Source: Megasphaera sp. NM10 (GTDB lineage Bacteria > Bacillota > Negativicutes > Veillonellales > Megasphaeraceae). From it: a DNA stretch of 64,000 nucleotides. Every line of letters begins with the position of its first letter. The first letter of the stretch is position 1. This document shows, in pieces, positions 27,248 through 34,251 of this stretch. The position numbers and the translations under genes are program-made. Location of the stretch: contig NZ_APHY01000004.1 in the NCBI RefSeq assembly GCF_000417505.1, positions 1 to 64,000 of the forward strand, given 5' to 3'. The notes below the pieces were generated by a model, which did not search any database, was not told the origin of the DNA, and saw only the letters and a program-made list of their open reading frames with translations.

Positions 27248-27422
27248 CGCTTTCGCCTCCTCCCACCGCATTTTGTGCCGTTTCTGCTGTTGGCAGGTCT
27301 ACGCCGCTCATCATTGCGACATAGGCCGTTTGTGCTACGCTCTGATCGAGCTGAGAGCGCAGGGCTCGGTTTGCTGTTTCCGCTTTCTGTAAGCGCTCTT
27401 CCATCGTGATTGCTTTAAACAT
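27240..27422 (-). CDS. Small coiled-coil phage protein, 60 aa
   Basis: MFKAITMEERLQKAETANRA opens a helical segment; the middle QLDQSVAQTAYVAMMSGVDL and the acidic tail are typical of small genes paired with XkdX. Its start overlaps the end of the reverse transcriptase gene by 8 bp. Confidence 0.6.
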   Translation of the reverse strand: MFKAITMEERLQKAETANRALRSQLDQSVAQTAYVAMMSGVDLPTAETAQNAVGGGESDE

Positions 27423-28461
27423 TTACATCCCTCCATAGATTTCTATAATATTCATGCATCTTTTTGATGACGTTATAATTGTTGCCGTGTACTGCATGGG
27501 CGGCCCAGCACCGCAAGCTGGTATCCGCGGTTTCTCGCGGCAATTTGCCGGACTTTGCCAACCGGACCATTTTCTTGAGCTTACGTCGCTCATGATAGAT
27601 TTTATCTTTGTTTAGGGTGACGAGTATCTTGCCGGACGGCTTGACGCGTATCCGGAAGCCGAGCCACTTAAAGCCACGTGATACGGGCACAACGCGGCAT
27701 TTCTTCGGGTGCAGCTGTAAGTGTATTCGCGCGAGCTCCTGCTCGATTGCTTTGCGATACTCTGCTGCGTGTTCTTTGCCGTCTGTGATGATGACAAAAT
27801 CATCCATGTACCGCGCATAAAATCTTACGCGCAGCTGCTCTTTGATAAAGTGGTCCAGGTCATCAAGTACGGCAAGCTCGATGTACTGCGCTACGTCCGA
27901 GCCAAGGCCGATGCCGACATCTCCTGGGAAACTGTCAATGATCTGCTCGACAAGTCGGCACGCCCAGTCATCACGTACGCGCTTACGGACGGCCGCTTTG
28001 GCCACGTCATGCCGTGTACTGCCGAAGAAGCTCTTGATGTCATACGTGTACGCGTAGACATTATCGCCGTAAAGACGGTGTGCCTTTTCGAGCATTATCT
28101 TAATACGACGAATTGAAAAGTCAGGTCCTTTCCCAGCCTGGCCCGCCGCGTTGTCATAGATAAAATGGCGCGTCAATTCAGATGCCAAGTAGTTATGTAA
28201 AAGTGACCGCTGGACTTGCCTATCGCGGAATCGCATAGCCACGACGTTCCGCTCCTTCGGCTCGTACACTTTAAATTCAATCTGCCTGCCGAGCTTATAC
28301 GTGCCAACCAGAATCTCCTGCCGCAATTTCTCGGTATTTGTAAGCCCGTTTTGCAGGTACTTGATGACGCTCGCTTTCCAGCGCACGCCGTTCGCACAGT
28401 GTTGCATCGCATCATAGAGATTTCCGAAGCCTGTAACGACTTCCTTTGCTGTTTTACTCAT
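27415..28461 (-). CDS. DGR reverse transcriptase
   Basis: 348 residues with the reverse-transcriptase palm. TYDIKSFFGSTRHDVAK (near residue 135) holds the first catalytic Asp, ARYMDDFVIITDG (near 220) is the YxDD site, and LHPKKCRVVPVSRGFKWLGFRI (near 255) is the following region. The motif-4 segment reads GIGLGSDVAQYIEL, close to the GxxxSQ-type pattern of DGR enzymes rather than the QGxxxSP of retroviruses and group II introns. No maturase or nuclease domain follows. Copying of the adjacent template repeat with errors at adenines, followed by transfer into the variable repeat, is known for this family. The start has only a weak ribosome binding site. Confidence 0.93.
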   Translation of the reverse strand: MSKTAKEVVTGFGNLYDAMQHCANGVRWKASVIKYLQNGLTNTEKLRQEILVGTYKLGRQIEFKVYEPKERNVVAMRFRDRQVQRSLLHNYLASELTRHFIYDNAAGQAGKGPDFSIRRIKIMLEKAHRLYGDNVYAYTYDIKSFFGSTRHDVAKAAVRKRVRDDWACRLVEQIIDSFPGDVGIGLGSDVAQYIELAVLDDLDHFIKEQLRVRFYARYMDDFVIITDGKEHAAEYRKAIEQELARIHLQLHPKKCRVVPVSRGFKWLGFRIRVKPSGKILVTLNKDKIYHERRKLKKMVRLAKSGKLPRETADTSLRCWAAHAVHGNNYNVIKKMHEYYRNLWRDVNV

Positions 28462-28596
28462 AGTAGTAGCCGCGCGGATAGCGGGGCCAGCGTAAGCTGC
28501 CCGCGTCGCGGCATCTTGTTTGCCTCCTTTTGGAGGACGGGCTTCGCGCTCCTTGCATCGGCTCTGATTTCGCGGTTGCTACTTTATCCGGCCTAT
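28462..28596 (-). other. DGR spacer RNA region between template repeat and reverse transcriptase
   Basis: 135 bp with no convincing gene. On the minus strand it holds hairpins GCCTCC-TTTT-GGAGG and GCCGCG-AC-GCGGGC. In the Bordetella phage DGR the equivalent spacer RNA primes and supports cDNA synthesis. The position here suggests the same role, by inference. Confidence 0.6.
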
Positions 28597-28703
28597 GTAA
28601 TCCGGGGCGACACCGTTCAAGTTGTACGCGTTGTTGTTCCACCAAGTGCGCCCGCCATCGGTGACGTTGCGCACGTTGTACGCATTATCGCAGTTCGGCG
28701 ACC
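28597..28703 (-). repeat. DGR template repeat (TR)
   Basis: 107 bp lying directly after the avd stop. It is homologous without gaps to 29230-29336. Read in the target frame it encodes Asn (AAC) at almost every variable position, for example WWNNNAYNLNG. AAC codons can become 15 amino acids but never stop when only adenines change. It differs from the variable repeat at 14 positions, 13 of them adenines in this repeat. Confidence 0.95.
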
Positions 28704-28712
28704 CTACAGCGC

Positions 28713-29168
28713 TCAGCCCATATCCGTGTACTTTTTATATTTCTCTGTGTCGGATTTCTTCCATGCGAGAAGTAGTGATTTGACTTTATCGAGCTGCGCC
28801 GTCCACGTCGCGATATTGATGTGCTTCTTCGGCTTGCCTGTCGTGTCGATATGGCGCAGGCCGCTGAGAAGCTTAAAAGCGGTATCCATCGCCGCGCTCA
28901 GCGCTGCGACATCCGCGATAGCTTCTTGTTGATACGTGCGTCGGAGTATCGCGCTCTCATGGTCATTGACGTAAACCGAGTTTGCGTTTGCGATATGCAT
29001 CTTTGCCCGCACTGCTGACTCGATAATCTGTTGCGTCAGGCACCAGCGGTAGCGCTTCGGAAAGCGACTCTCATCAGTGCAGATCAGTATCGTGTAACAC
29101 GCAAGCGTATCTGCTTCGATAAGCACGCTGAGCGGCGTTGTTGTGCGCTTTGATTTCGGTATAGCCAT
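28713..29168 (-). CDS. avd: DGR accessory variability determinant (Avd-like four-helix bundle)
   Basis: 151 residues, highly helical and basic (MAIPKSKRTTTPLSVLIEAD, YRWCLTQQIIESAVRAKMHI, AWKKSDTEKYKKYTD). Avd proteins form pentameric barrels that bind the DGR RNA and the reverse transcriptase. Length, four predicted helices and position (target - this gene - template repeat - reverse transcriptase) support the call. GGGGAGAAGAG precedes the ATG. Sequence identity to known Avd is weak by eye. Confidence 0.8.
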   Translation of the reverse strand: MAIPKSKRTTTPLSVLIEADTLACYTILICTDESRFPKRYRWCLTQQIIESAVRAKMHIANANSVYVNDHESAILRRTYQQEAIADVAALSAAMDTAFKLLSGLRHIDTTGKPKKHINIATWTAQLDKVKSLLLAWKKSDTEKYKKYTDMG

Positions 29169-29186
29169 TTCTCTTCTCCCCTATCC

Positions 29187-29210
29187 ATCCGCCGCCGAGG
29201 GGCGGCGGAT
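29187..29210. promoter_or_regulatory. DGR target-site hairpin/cruciform
   Basis: A perfect 10-bp inverted repeat ATCCGCCGCC/GGCGGCGGAT with a 4-nt loop, 7 bp past the target gene stop and about 20 bp past the variable repeat. Similar hairpins after the variable repeat are required for efficient retrohoming in the Bordetella phage DGR. It lacks a T-run, so it is not an ordinary terminator. Confidence 0.8.
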
Positions 29211-29217
29211 TCTTCGA

Positions 29218-30444
29218 TTATTCGATGCGGCAAGCCGGGGCGACACCGTACAAGCCGTGCGCGACGATGTGCCACCAAGTGCGCCCGCCATCGGTGACGA
29301 AGCGCACGTTGTACGCATTATCGCAGCCCGGCGACCGTTCCCACCAGGACCATTCCGTTGATGTCCCCTGTTTGTACTTGCGACGATTATCATCTTGTTC
29401 GACATTTGTGCCGGTCTTGCCGTCGCGGCGGAATTTCGTGTAGTAGTCCCAGATGACCGTATCTTCGATGTCCTGTACAGCCGAGCCAGGGGTGTTGTAG
29501 AAGTTGTCGCCGCCATTGAGGTTGACCATCGCGGGCAGGAAGAAGTAGTCCTGCGTCGTTTCGTGACCGCCGGCGTCACTGATTTTATTGATGTCAGTGA
29601 TGAGGTTCGACTTCGCGATGACAGTAAGGAAATCGGCATCGAGGTCATTCATAAAGCCCGCCCATGTCGCATAATGCTCTGGGCGGTCAAAATCATTACG
29701 CGGGCTCCACCATGCGCCCGCGCCTGCTTTGCTGTTGAGCCATTGTCTGAGTCCAGACTGGCTCCATCGATTGTAGCCATAGCAGATGCGCTGCGCATGA
29801 TTGACCGTGCCGAGCGTTGCGAGGTCCGTGCCATCTGTGCCCTCTGCGAGCGCAACTGTCTCAAGTGCTGTCGTGTCCGATGGCGTCGAGTAAGTCGCGA
29901 TACCGAGCGGCGCAAGGCTCGTATCCCAGTCCATGCCTTTTGCGAAGTTGATCTGACCACCGGCCGGCACGGCTTTTGTCGTCGTAAACTGCCAGCTTTT
30001 TGTCCACCCGGATTTACTAGAGTCCGTCCAATTTAGATCCGCGATGCCAGACGTAACTGTCGTAAAGTGATACGTGCCAGCAGGCAACTCCGTCTTTGTG
30101 CGGAAAATCGCCTCGCGCGAGTCAAATTCCATCGTGTCCATCGGCAGGCAGTCATGTGTCTGCAAGATGACGTAGTTGCCGCCCGTCTCCTCGACGTCGC
30201 CGATATGCACGATGTCCCATGTCAGCGTCGTGTCGCCTTTCTTGCACTGGAGCTGGTCGCCTACGCTGTAGTACGTTCGGATGCCGCCTGCACGACAGAG
30301 GTTGCGGAAGCCTTCCCAGGACCTTACTGCCGATTCTCCGGCTGTTTTAAAGTGATTCCTAAAAATATCGTTTTGCGATTCGATGGCCGCTGCGATGCGC
30401 GTGTAGTCCTCGCGTCGCGGAAAATTTACAATATCTGTTGCCAT
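29218..30444 (-). CDS. DGR target: tail-tip protein with C-terminal lectin-like variable domain
   Basis: 408 residues. The N-terminal third (MATDIVNFPRREDYTRIAAA) is helical and likely attaches to the tail. From about residue 75 the sequence looks like the DUF6273 type of C-type-lectin fold: WDIVHIGDVEE, RQWLNSKAGAGAWW, DYFFLPAMVNLNGGDNFYN and the terminal WERSPGCDNAYNVR...GGRTWW. The variable repeat covers the last 40 residues, the ligand-binding face in other DGR proteins. It probably binds a host surface receptor, and diversification would change host range. It is the most distal fibre gene, read just before avd. Confidence 0.9.
   Translation of the reverse strand: MATDIVNFPRREDYTRIAAAIESQNDIFRNHFKTAGESAVRSWEGFRNLCRAGGIRTYYSVGDQLQCKKGDTTLTWDIVHIGDVEETGGNYVILQTHDCLPMDTMEFDSREAIFRTKTELPAGTYHFTTVTSGIADLNWTDSSKSGWTKSWQFTTTKAVPAGGQINFAKGMDWDTSLAPLGIATYSTPSDTTALETVALAEGTDGTDLATLGTVNHAQRICYGYNRWSQSGLRQWLNSKAGAGAWWSPRNDFDRPEHYATWAGFMNDLDADFLTVIAKSNLITDINKISDAGGHETTQDYFFLPAMVNLNGGDNFYNTPGSAVQDIEDTVIWDYYTKFRRDGKTGTNVEQDDNRRKYKQGTSTEWSWWERSPGCDNAYNVRFVTDGGRTWWHIVAHGLYGVAPACRIE
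29230..29336 (-). repeat. DGR variable repeat (VR) in the target gene
   Basis: 107 bp at the 3' end of the target gene. Template Asn codons appear here as Gly, Phe, His, Ile, Val, Gly and Tyr, while the intervening codons are unchanged (for example VTDGGRTWW). One difference is T to C; the rest are at template adenines. The GC-rich end GGTGTCGCCCCGG is shared with the template. Confidence 0.95.
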
Positions 30445-30456
30445 ATTTCATCCTCC

Positions 30457-30879
30457 TTATTTTGTCGTAATGACGAGGTCCAGACCGCCGTCTTCGGTGT
30501 TGATTGCAAGCTGTACGCTGTCTGTGATAGCCAGTATTTCTTTTTCTTTGATGGCGTTCGCAGTCGCTTCGGCTTGCCGGGCATATGTCTGGGCCGCGTT
30601 CTTTGCGTCTACTGCCGCGCTGGATGCGGCTTTCGTGTCGGCCAGGTTGGTTTGTAGCTGGTCGGCTACGCCCTGGTCCCATACAGTAGCAATGTCTTCA
30701 TACTTGGTATCGCTGTCTCCGGTGTTTACTTTTACACTCGTTTTGCCGTCCGGCTTTTTGACAAAGAGTAGCTCACCGGGGCGGATGGCCGGGTTGTATT
30801 TCTCCCATTCCGCCGCTGTCGCGATAGAGTGCTGGATACGGGAGTATCCGCCTTTTGTTGTTGTGGTTGTGTCTGCCAT
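30457..30879 (-). CDS. Tail fibre-associated protein, 140 aa
   Basis: Starts MADTTTTTKGGYSRIQHSIA. The segment AEWEKYNPAIRPGELLFVKK followed by KVNTGDSD is the repeat-like motif found at the start of many phage fibre and hyaluronidase-like proteins, and the rest is an Ala-rich coiled coil (AASSAAVDAKNAAQTYARQ). It is probably an adaptor or fibre shaft. It lies 12 bp upstream of the DGR target gene. Confidence 0.65.
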   Translation of the reverse strand: MADTTTTTKGGYSRIQHSIATAAEWEKYNPAIRPGELLFVKKPDGKTSVKVNTGDSDTKYEDIATVWDQGVADQLQTNLADTKAASSAAVDAKNAAQTYARQAEATANAIKEKEILAITDSVQLAINTEDGGLDLVITTK

Positions 30880-30892
30880 ATCGTCACCTCCT

Positions 30893-31321
30893 TTACATGA
30901 CAGCAGGGCCAGCGCCTACTATAAAATGTCCGTTGCTCATTTCTTCAGGTGGCGGGCCGATGATGTCAAAAAGCATAGCATGGTACGCCGCTTCTACGGC
31001 TTCTTTTACACCAGCAATGTCATCTTTGTCTTGTGTGGCTATATCCGCCAGGGCTTTTGCATCGGCAGCGGACTGTTTGGCCTGTGCCGCAGAGTCAGCT
31101 GATTCGCTCAGACTGGGTACAGGGACAGAGAAAATATTGCCGTTAATGTCGGTCATGACCAGGTTATTTTCTGAGTCGGTCGTGATAGATATAATTGTTC
31201 CCCGGAGCCAGTTATTGACCCAATCATCTTCCGTGCCCGTGTAACCATGCTGTACAGCAATGTCATAAGCGCTGTAGCCTTGCGGGCCTCGGCTGCTCAG
31301 TTTAGCTTTTAGTATTGCCAT
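30893..31321 (-). CDS. Tail fibre protein with GPPPE C-terminal motif, 142 aa
   Basis: The N-terminus SSRGPQGYSAYDIAVQHGYTG with TEDDWVNNWLRG is a common fibre motif (the xGPxGxSAY type). A coiled coil follows. The C-terminus DIIGPPPEEMSNGHFIVGAGPAVM is almost repeated in the fibre protein encoded at 31806-32627. It sits between the BppU-like gene and the 140-aa gene. Confidence 0.65.
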   Translation of the reverse strand: MAILKAKLSSRGPQGYSAYDIAVQHGYTGTEDDWVNNWLRGTIISITTDSENNLVMTDINGNIFSVPVPSLSESADSAAQAKQSAADAKALADIATQDKDDIAGVKEAVEAAYHAMLFDIIGPPPEEMSNGHFIVGAGPAVM

Positions 31322-31325
31322 CTTA

Positions 31326-31640
31326 TCACCTCGTTACGTCTGCGATGACCCGAAAAATACCCGGCCCAACGGTCTGTACCCAGCCGTCCTGGGTCCGGAC
31401 CTCGATGTCCCAGACATAGTCCCCGGCCTCCAAATCGGCCGTCAGGTCAGGTGTTAGCGACACGACGCCGTTTTGGACGTGGGCCTGGAAGACATACCCG
31501 GCATCGGTGATTTTTTTCTTGACGCTAAAAACGGCAGCATAAGGTCCGATGTCCGAGCCATCTTCCTGCGTCAGATTTACGTCAAAGCTGTCCGTATCGC
31601 CGCGGATGTGATAGATGTTTGTGCCGATTATTTTCAGCAT
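31326..31640 (-). CDS. BppU/receptor-binding-like baseplate protein, 104 aa
   Basis: A beta-rich protein starting MLKIIGTNIYHIRGDTDSFD, with ADLEAGDYVWDIEVRTQDG near the end. The fold pattern (DSFDVNLTQEDGSDI, VSLTPDLTADLEAG) resembles the N-terminal domain of lactococcal upper-baseplate proteins. Its start follows the small ORF at 31641-31790 by one base. Confidence 0.6.
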   Translation of the reverse strand: MLKIIGTNIYHIRGDTDSFDVNLTQEDGSDIGPYAAVFSVKKKITDAGYVFQAHVQNGVVSLTPDLTADLEAGDYVWDIEVRTQDGWVQTVGPGIFRVIADVTR

Positions 31641-31790
31641 TTATTTCACCCTTTCTTGCAAATCGTCCAGCCGGTGATGAGCGGATGCGGCCACCATCGG
31701 AGACGCCGCGCACGCAGTACGCATAATCGCAGTGCGGCTACCGCTCCCACCAGCCCCACTCAGTCGAGGCCCCCTGTTTGTATCTGCCAT
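31641..31790 (-). CDS. 49-codon ORF read from a variable-repeat relic
   Basis: ATG with AAAGGAGGGGGAGG upstream opens a 49-residue frame (MADTNRGPRLSGAGG...) that stops one base before the next gene. It runs across a DGR variable-repeat fragment but in a different frame from the target protein, and the same off-frame reading exists in the live target. It is probably a by-product of the relic, though the ribosome binding site and spacing would allow translation and coupling. Confidence 0.4.
   Translation of the reverse strand: MADTNRGPRLSGAGGSGSRTAIMRTACAASPMVAASAHHRLDDLQERVK
31685..31790 (-). repeat. Truncated second DGR variable repeat (relic)
   Basis: About 105 bp aligns without gaps to the live target gene from the GRYKQG-like codons to the GGR codons, then homology stops. 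In the target frame it reads GRYKQGASTEWGWWER, stop, PHCDYAYCVRGVSDGGR. Within the template-covered part, five codons differ at template adenines (Asn to His, Tyr, Cys and Gly; Thr to Ser), plus a TCG to TAG stop and two silent-type changes. The 3' half with the GC-rich end and hairpin is missing, so it can no longer be a target. Confidence 0.8.
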
Positions 31791-31805
31791 GCCCCTCCCC
31801 CTCCT

Positions 31806-32627
31806 TTAGCCCGATGCCATGGCTGCCGGTCCTGCGCCGACGATAAAATTAGCCACCGCCATGAACTCGGGGGGCGGTCCTACAATATCGTAGCACATCG
31901 CGCGATACATTTTTTCTACGCTGACCTGCACATCAGCTATCGCGGACTGCGATGCGGCGGCCGCGGCGGCCTGAGTAGATGCGGCGGTGGCACTCGATGC
32001 GGCGTCTGTAGCGCTGTTTTTTGCTTTGCTGGCATAGTCAGCTGCGCTGCTCATCGCGGCCTGAGCGTAGCTATTGCTTGTAGATGCATCAGATGCGCTT
32101 TTTGCCGCAGCGGTAGCGCAGTCAATGGCTTTGGCGGAATTTTCTTGTGCAAGCGCGACGAGCTCTTCGGCGGTCTTCGGCAGTACCAATTCGACCGTTG
32201 TTTTGCTGGTCGTAGCGATGCGTACGTGGAAAACCATCTGCACATTATTACCGTCCGTCTTACATGCAATGTAGCCAGGTGTACTATCGTAGCAAACCCC
32301 GTAAAGGATTTCTTTGCCAGTACTGTCTTGCGCGAAAATGCCTAGCTCTGTCGCTTCATATCCAGCTTCTACTGCTTCGCTCGTCAGGGATGCAGTGAGT
32401 AAGCACGTGCGCACATCGCCGGCGTCCTCCGTCGTGATGCTCGTGATGATCATCGCATTCTGCGGTGCAAAGAGCGCCGAGCGTGTGGCATAGTCATCGA
32501 CCGTATTCGCATGCCCGCTGCCGAGCTGCATCTTTGTCAGCTTGAGCGTGAGCTTGCCAGCCTCGACGTCCGCCATGAGCTTTGCGCCGGCAGTCGTCAG
32601 CGCGTAGCCGCTCGAAAAATTTGACAT
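31806..32627 (-). CDS. Phage tail fibre protein, 273 aa
   Basis: The N-terminal domain SNFSSGYALTTAGAKLMADV with MQLGSGHANTVDDYATRSAL is the tail-fibre attachment domain of many contractile-tail phages (about 1-160). An Ala/Ser-rich coiled coil (about 165-240) and a C-terminal DIVGPPPEFMAVANFIVGAG motif follow, the latter shared with the 142-aa protein. A lost DGR variable repeat lies immediately downstream, so this gene may once have had a lectin domain behind it. Confidence 0.75.
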   Translation of the reverse strand: MSNFSSGYALTTAGAKLMADVEAGKLTLKLTKMQLGSGHANTVDDYATRSALFAPQNAMIITSITTEDAGDVRTCLLTASLTSEAVEAGYEATELGIFAQDSTGKEILYGVCYDSTPGYIACKTDGNNVQMVFHVRIATTSKTTVELVLPKTAEELVALAQENSAKAIDCATAAAKSASDASTSNSYAQAAMSSAADYASKAKNSATDAASSATAASTQAAAAAASQSAIADVQVSVEKMYRAMCYDIVGPPPEFMAVANFIVGAGPAAMASG

Positions 32628-32641
32628 ACTATGTCACCTCC

Positions 32642-33601
32642 TTATGCAGTGCGATACCATGCATCGACGACGGTAGCAAGCGGCATTACTCTCATTGGAT
32701 TGCCGCCCCCGGATTTGCTGGTCGTGAAGTGGTGGATGTGGTCCCCGTCTGTTGACGTATTGTAAATTATGTTATCCCAGTCAACGCCGCCGTTAGAGCC
32801 AGCGTGATTTGAGTTATTGTCATAAACGCCAAATGGCCCGCCGCCGTATTTAGAATGTTCGCCCCAGGTACCGTGATGGTGGTTACCGTTATAGTCAGTA
32901 TTCCCTTCATGGCCATGATTTGGCATCTCTTCCAGCGAAATTTCATGTCGAGTTTCGCCGACTCGAGCTCCCGGTTTTAGCGTCACGCCGTCATAGCTCC
33001 CAGACGCAAGCAGGTATGACCCTTCAATCTTCTTCCAAGTTCCCCCGAAAGCCGTCGCCGGGTCTGCGCCACCGATATTCAAGTAAACATTTCCAATCGG
33101 GTGCGCAAGGTCTAGGGCTTTCTTCTCAGCGGCATCGAGCATCGCCTTTGTAACGTACGTGTCCATTGCGACGGCAATGCTGATGCTCGATGCATTCGAG
33201 GTCTTGATGTAGATAGTGGTCAGGATATTGCGTACCAGCGCGCCTGCCTGCTCAGCATTCATGATGTCAGGGTCATTTGCCGTGCTGACAGCAAAGAGCG
33301 TCTCGGAATTATTGTACGTCGCGTAGACACCCAGCGTGGCCAGCGTGTACGACGCAGCCAGTCCGACATTGGTAACGTTGAATTCGAGTTTGATAGTTGT
33401 ACTGTCTACTGTAGTGGCTGACGCCAGTGGGAAGCTCTGTCTTATATCGTCGAGTGATGTGAGCGCTGCAATCGCGCTCTGTGTGTACGTATGCGAGCTC
33501 GTCTTGATAGATGATACCGTGAACGTGCCTTTATTCGCGATCGCTTTAGCCAGCAGCGCGCGCCCAGCATCTGTCACTACAAATTGGTTGTAAGTTGCCA
33601 T
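32642..33601 (-). CDS. Tail fibre/collar protein, 319 aa
   Basis: The N-terminus TYNQFVVTDAGRALLAKAIA is the phage fibre N-terminal domain. The C-terminal half is a collar-like domain: GNVYLNIGGADPATAFGGTW, EEMPNHGHEGNTDYNGNHHH and DGDHIHHFTTSKSGGGNPMR. His clusters like these coordinate metal in trimeric T4 gp12-like fibres. It ends in the usual MPLATVVDAWYRTA. It probably contacts the host surface together with the DGR target. Confidence 0.82.
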   Translation of the reverse strand: MATYNQFVVTDAGRALLAKAIANKGTFTVSSIKTSSHTYTQSAIAALTSLDDIRQSFPLASATTVDSTTIKLEFNVTNVGLAASYTLATLGVYATYNNSETLFAVSTANDPDIMNAEQAGALVRNILTTIYIKTSNASSISIAVAMDTYVTKAMLDAAEKKALDLAHPIGNVYLNIGGADPATAFGGTWKKIEGSYLLASGSYDGVTLKPGARVGETRHEISLEEMPNHGHEGNTDYNGNHHHGTWGEHSKYGGGPFGVYDNNSNHAGSNGGVDWDNIIYNTSTDGDHIHHFTTSKSGGGNPMRVMPLATVVDAWYRTA

Positions 33602-34251
33602 TAAATGCCTCCTATATACAAAGTAAGTCTTTCTGTCGTTGTCATCGCCATAGCAACGTAGAATCCCGATTCTGGAGCAATTTTTTCAACGGCTACTGGA
33701 TAAACATCAATGGTCTTTACCGTGGATTTCAGCATGGCAATGTGGTTCTCTACGTTTGTATCTGCGTGCGTTTTATACACCTGTCCGATATGAGCCGGAA
33801 TATATGTACGCACGTCTTTGGCGATGCTAAGCAGGCTCATCTTATCAACTAGTGGAATGTTGAAATCTGCGCTGTATGTCTCAGGGTGGTCAGTAACAGT
33901 GCCGCTTTTGTCGAGTATATATTGATTGATGAGAACCTCAAGAGATGATACCGTCACAGACTCAGTGCCTGCCAGCTTCATCAGGATTTTATTTCTTCTA
34001 GTCTGTACCGTATCTGCCTGGGCATGTTCCAGCCCTACAAATTCTTCCCAGTCATCCAGGCCCCAGGTTGCGGTCTGGACAAATGCCTGTTTAGCAGCAC
34101 CTGCCAGTGTCAACCGCTGCAATTCATGCTCATAAGATAAGGTATTCAATGCATCACCAAAGGCAGTATCGCGGAACAGGAAAGCCGGAAGATATCGACT
34201 CAGGTCAACCTTGGTATTCCGTAAGAGTTGGAAATCCGGAGCATCAGCCAT
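33601..34251 (-). CDS. Baseplate protein, YmfQ/DUF2313 (XkdU-like)
   Basis: 216 residues. The N-terminal DLSRYLPAFLFRDTAFGDAL and the following YEHELQRLTLAGAAKQAFVQTATWGLDDWE are typical of the Mu gp48-like family that links baseplate to fibres. It overlaps the baseplate J gene by 8 bp. Confidence 0.85.
   Translation of the reverse strand: MADAPDFQLLRNTKVDLSRYLPAFLFRDTAFGDALNTLSYEHELQRLTLAGAAKQAFVQTATWGLDDWEEFVGLEHAQADTVQTRRNKILMKLAGTESVTVSSLEVLINQYILDKSGTVTDHPETYSADFNIPLVDKMSLLSIAKDVRTYIPAHIGQVYKTHADTNVENHIAMLKSTVKTIDVYPVAVEKIAPESGFYVAMAMTTTERLTLYIGGI

Noticed and set aside
27415..28461. Group II intron or retron reverse transcriptase
   Set aside because: There is no maturase/endonuclease domain, intron RNA or msr/msd structure; the adjacent template and variable repeats identify a DGR.
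28454..28645. A 63-codon minus-strand frame across the template repeat and spacer
   Set aside because: It follows the off-frame reading of the repeat and has no ribosome binding site; the region is explained by the DGR template and spacer RNA.
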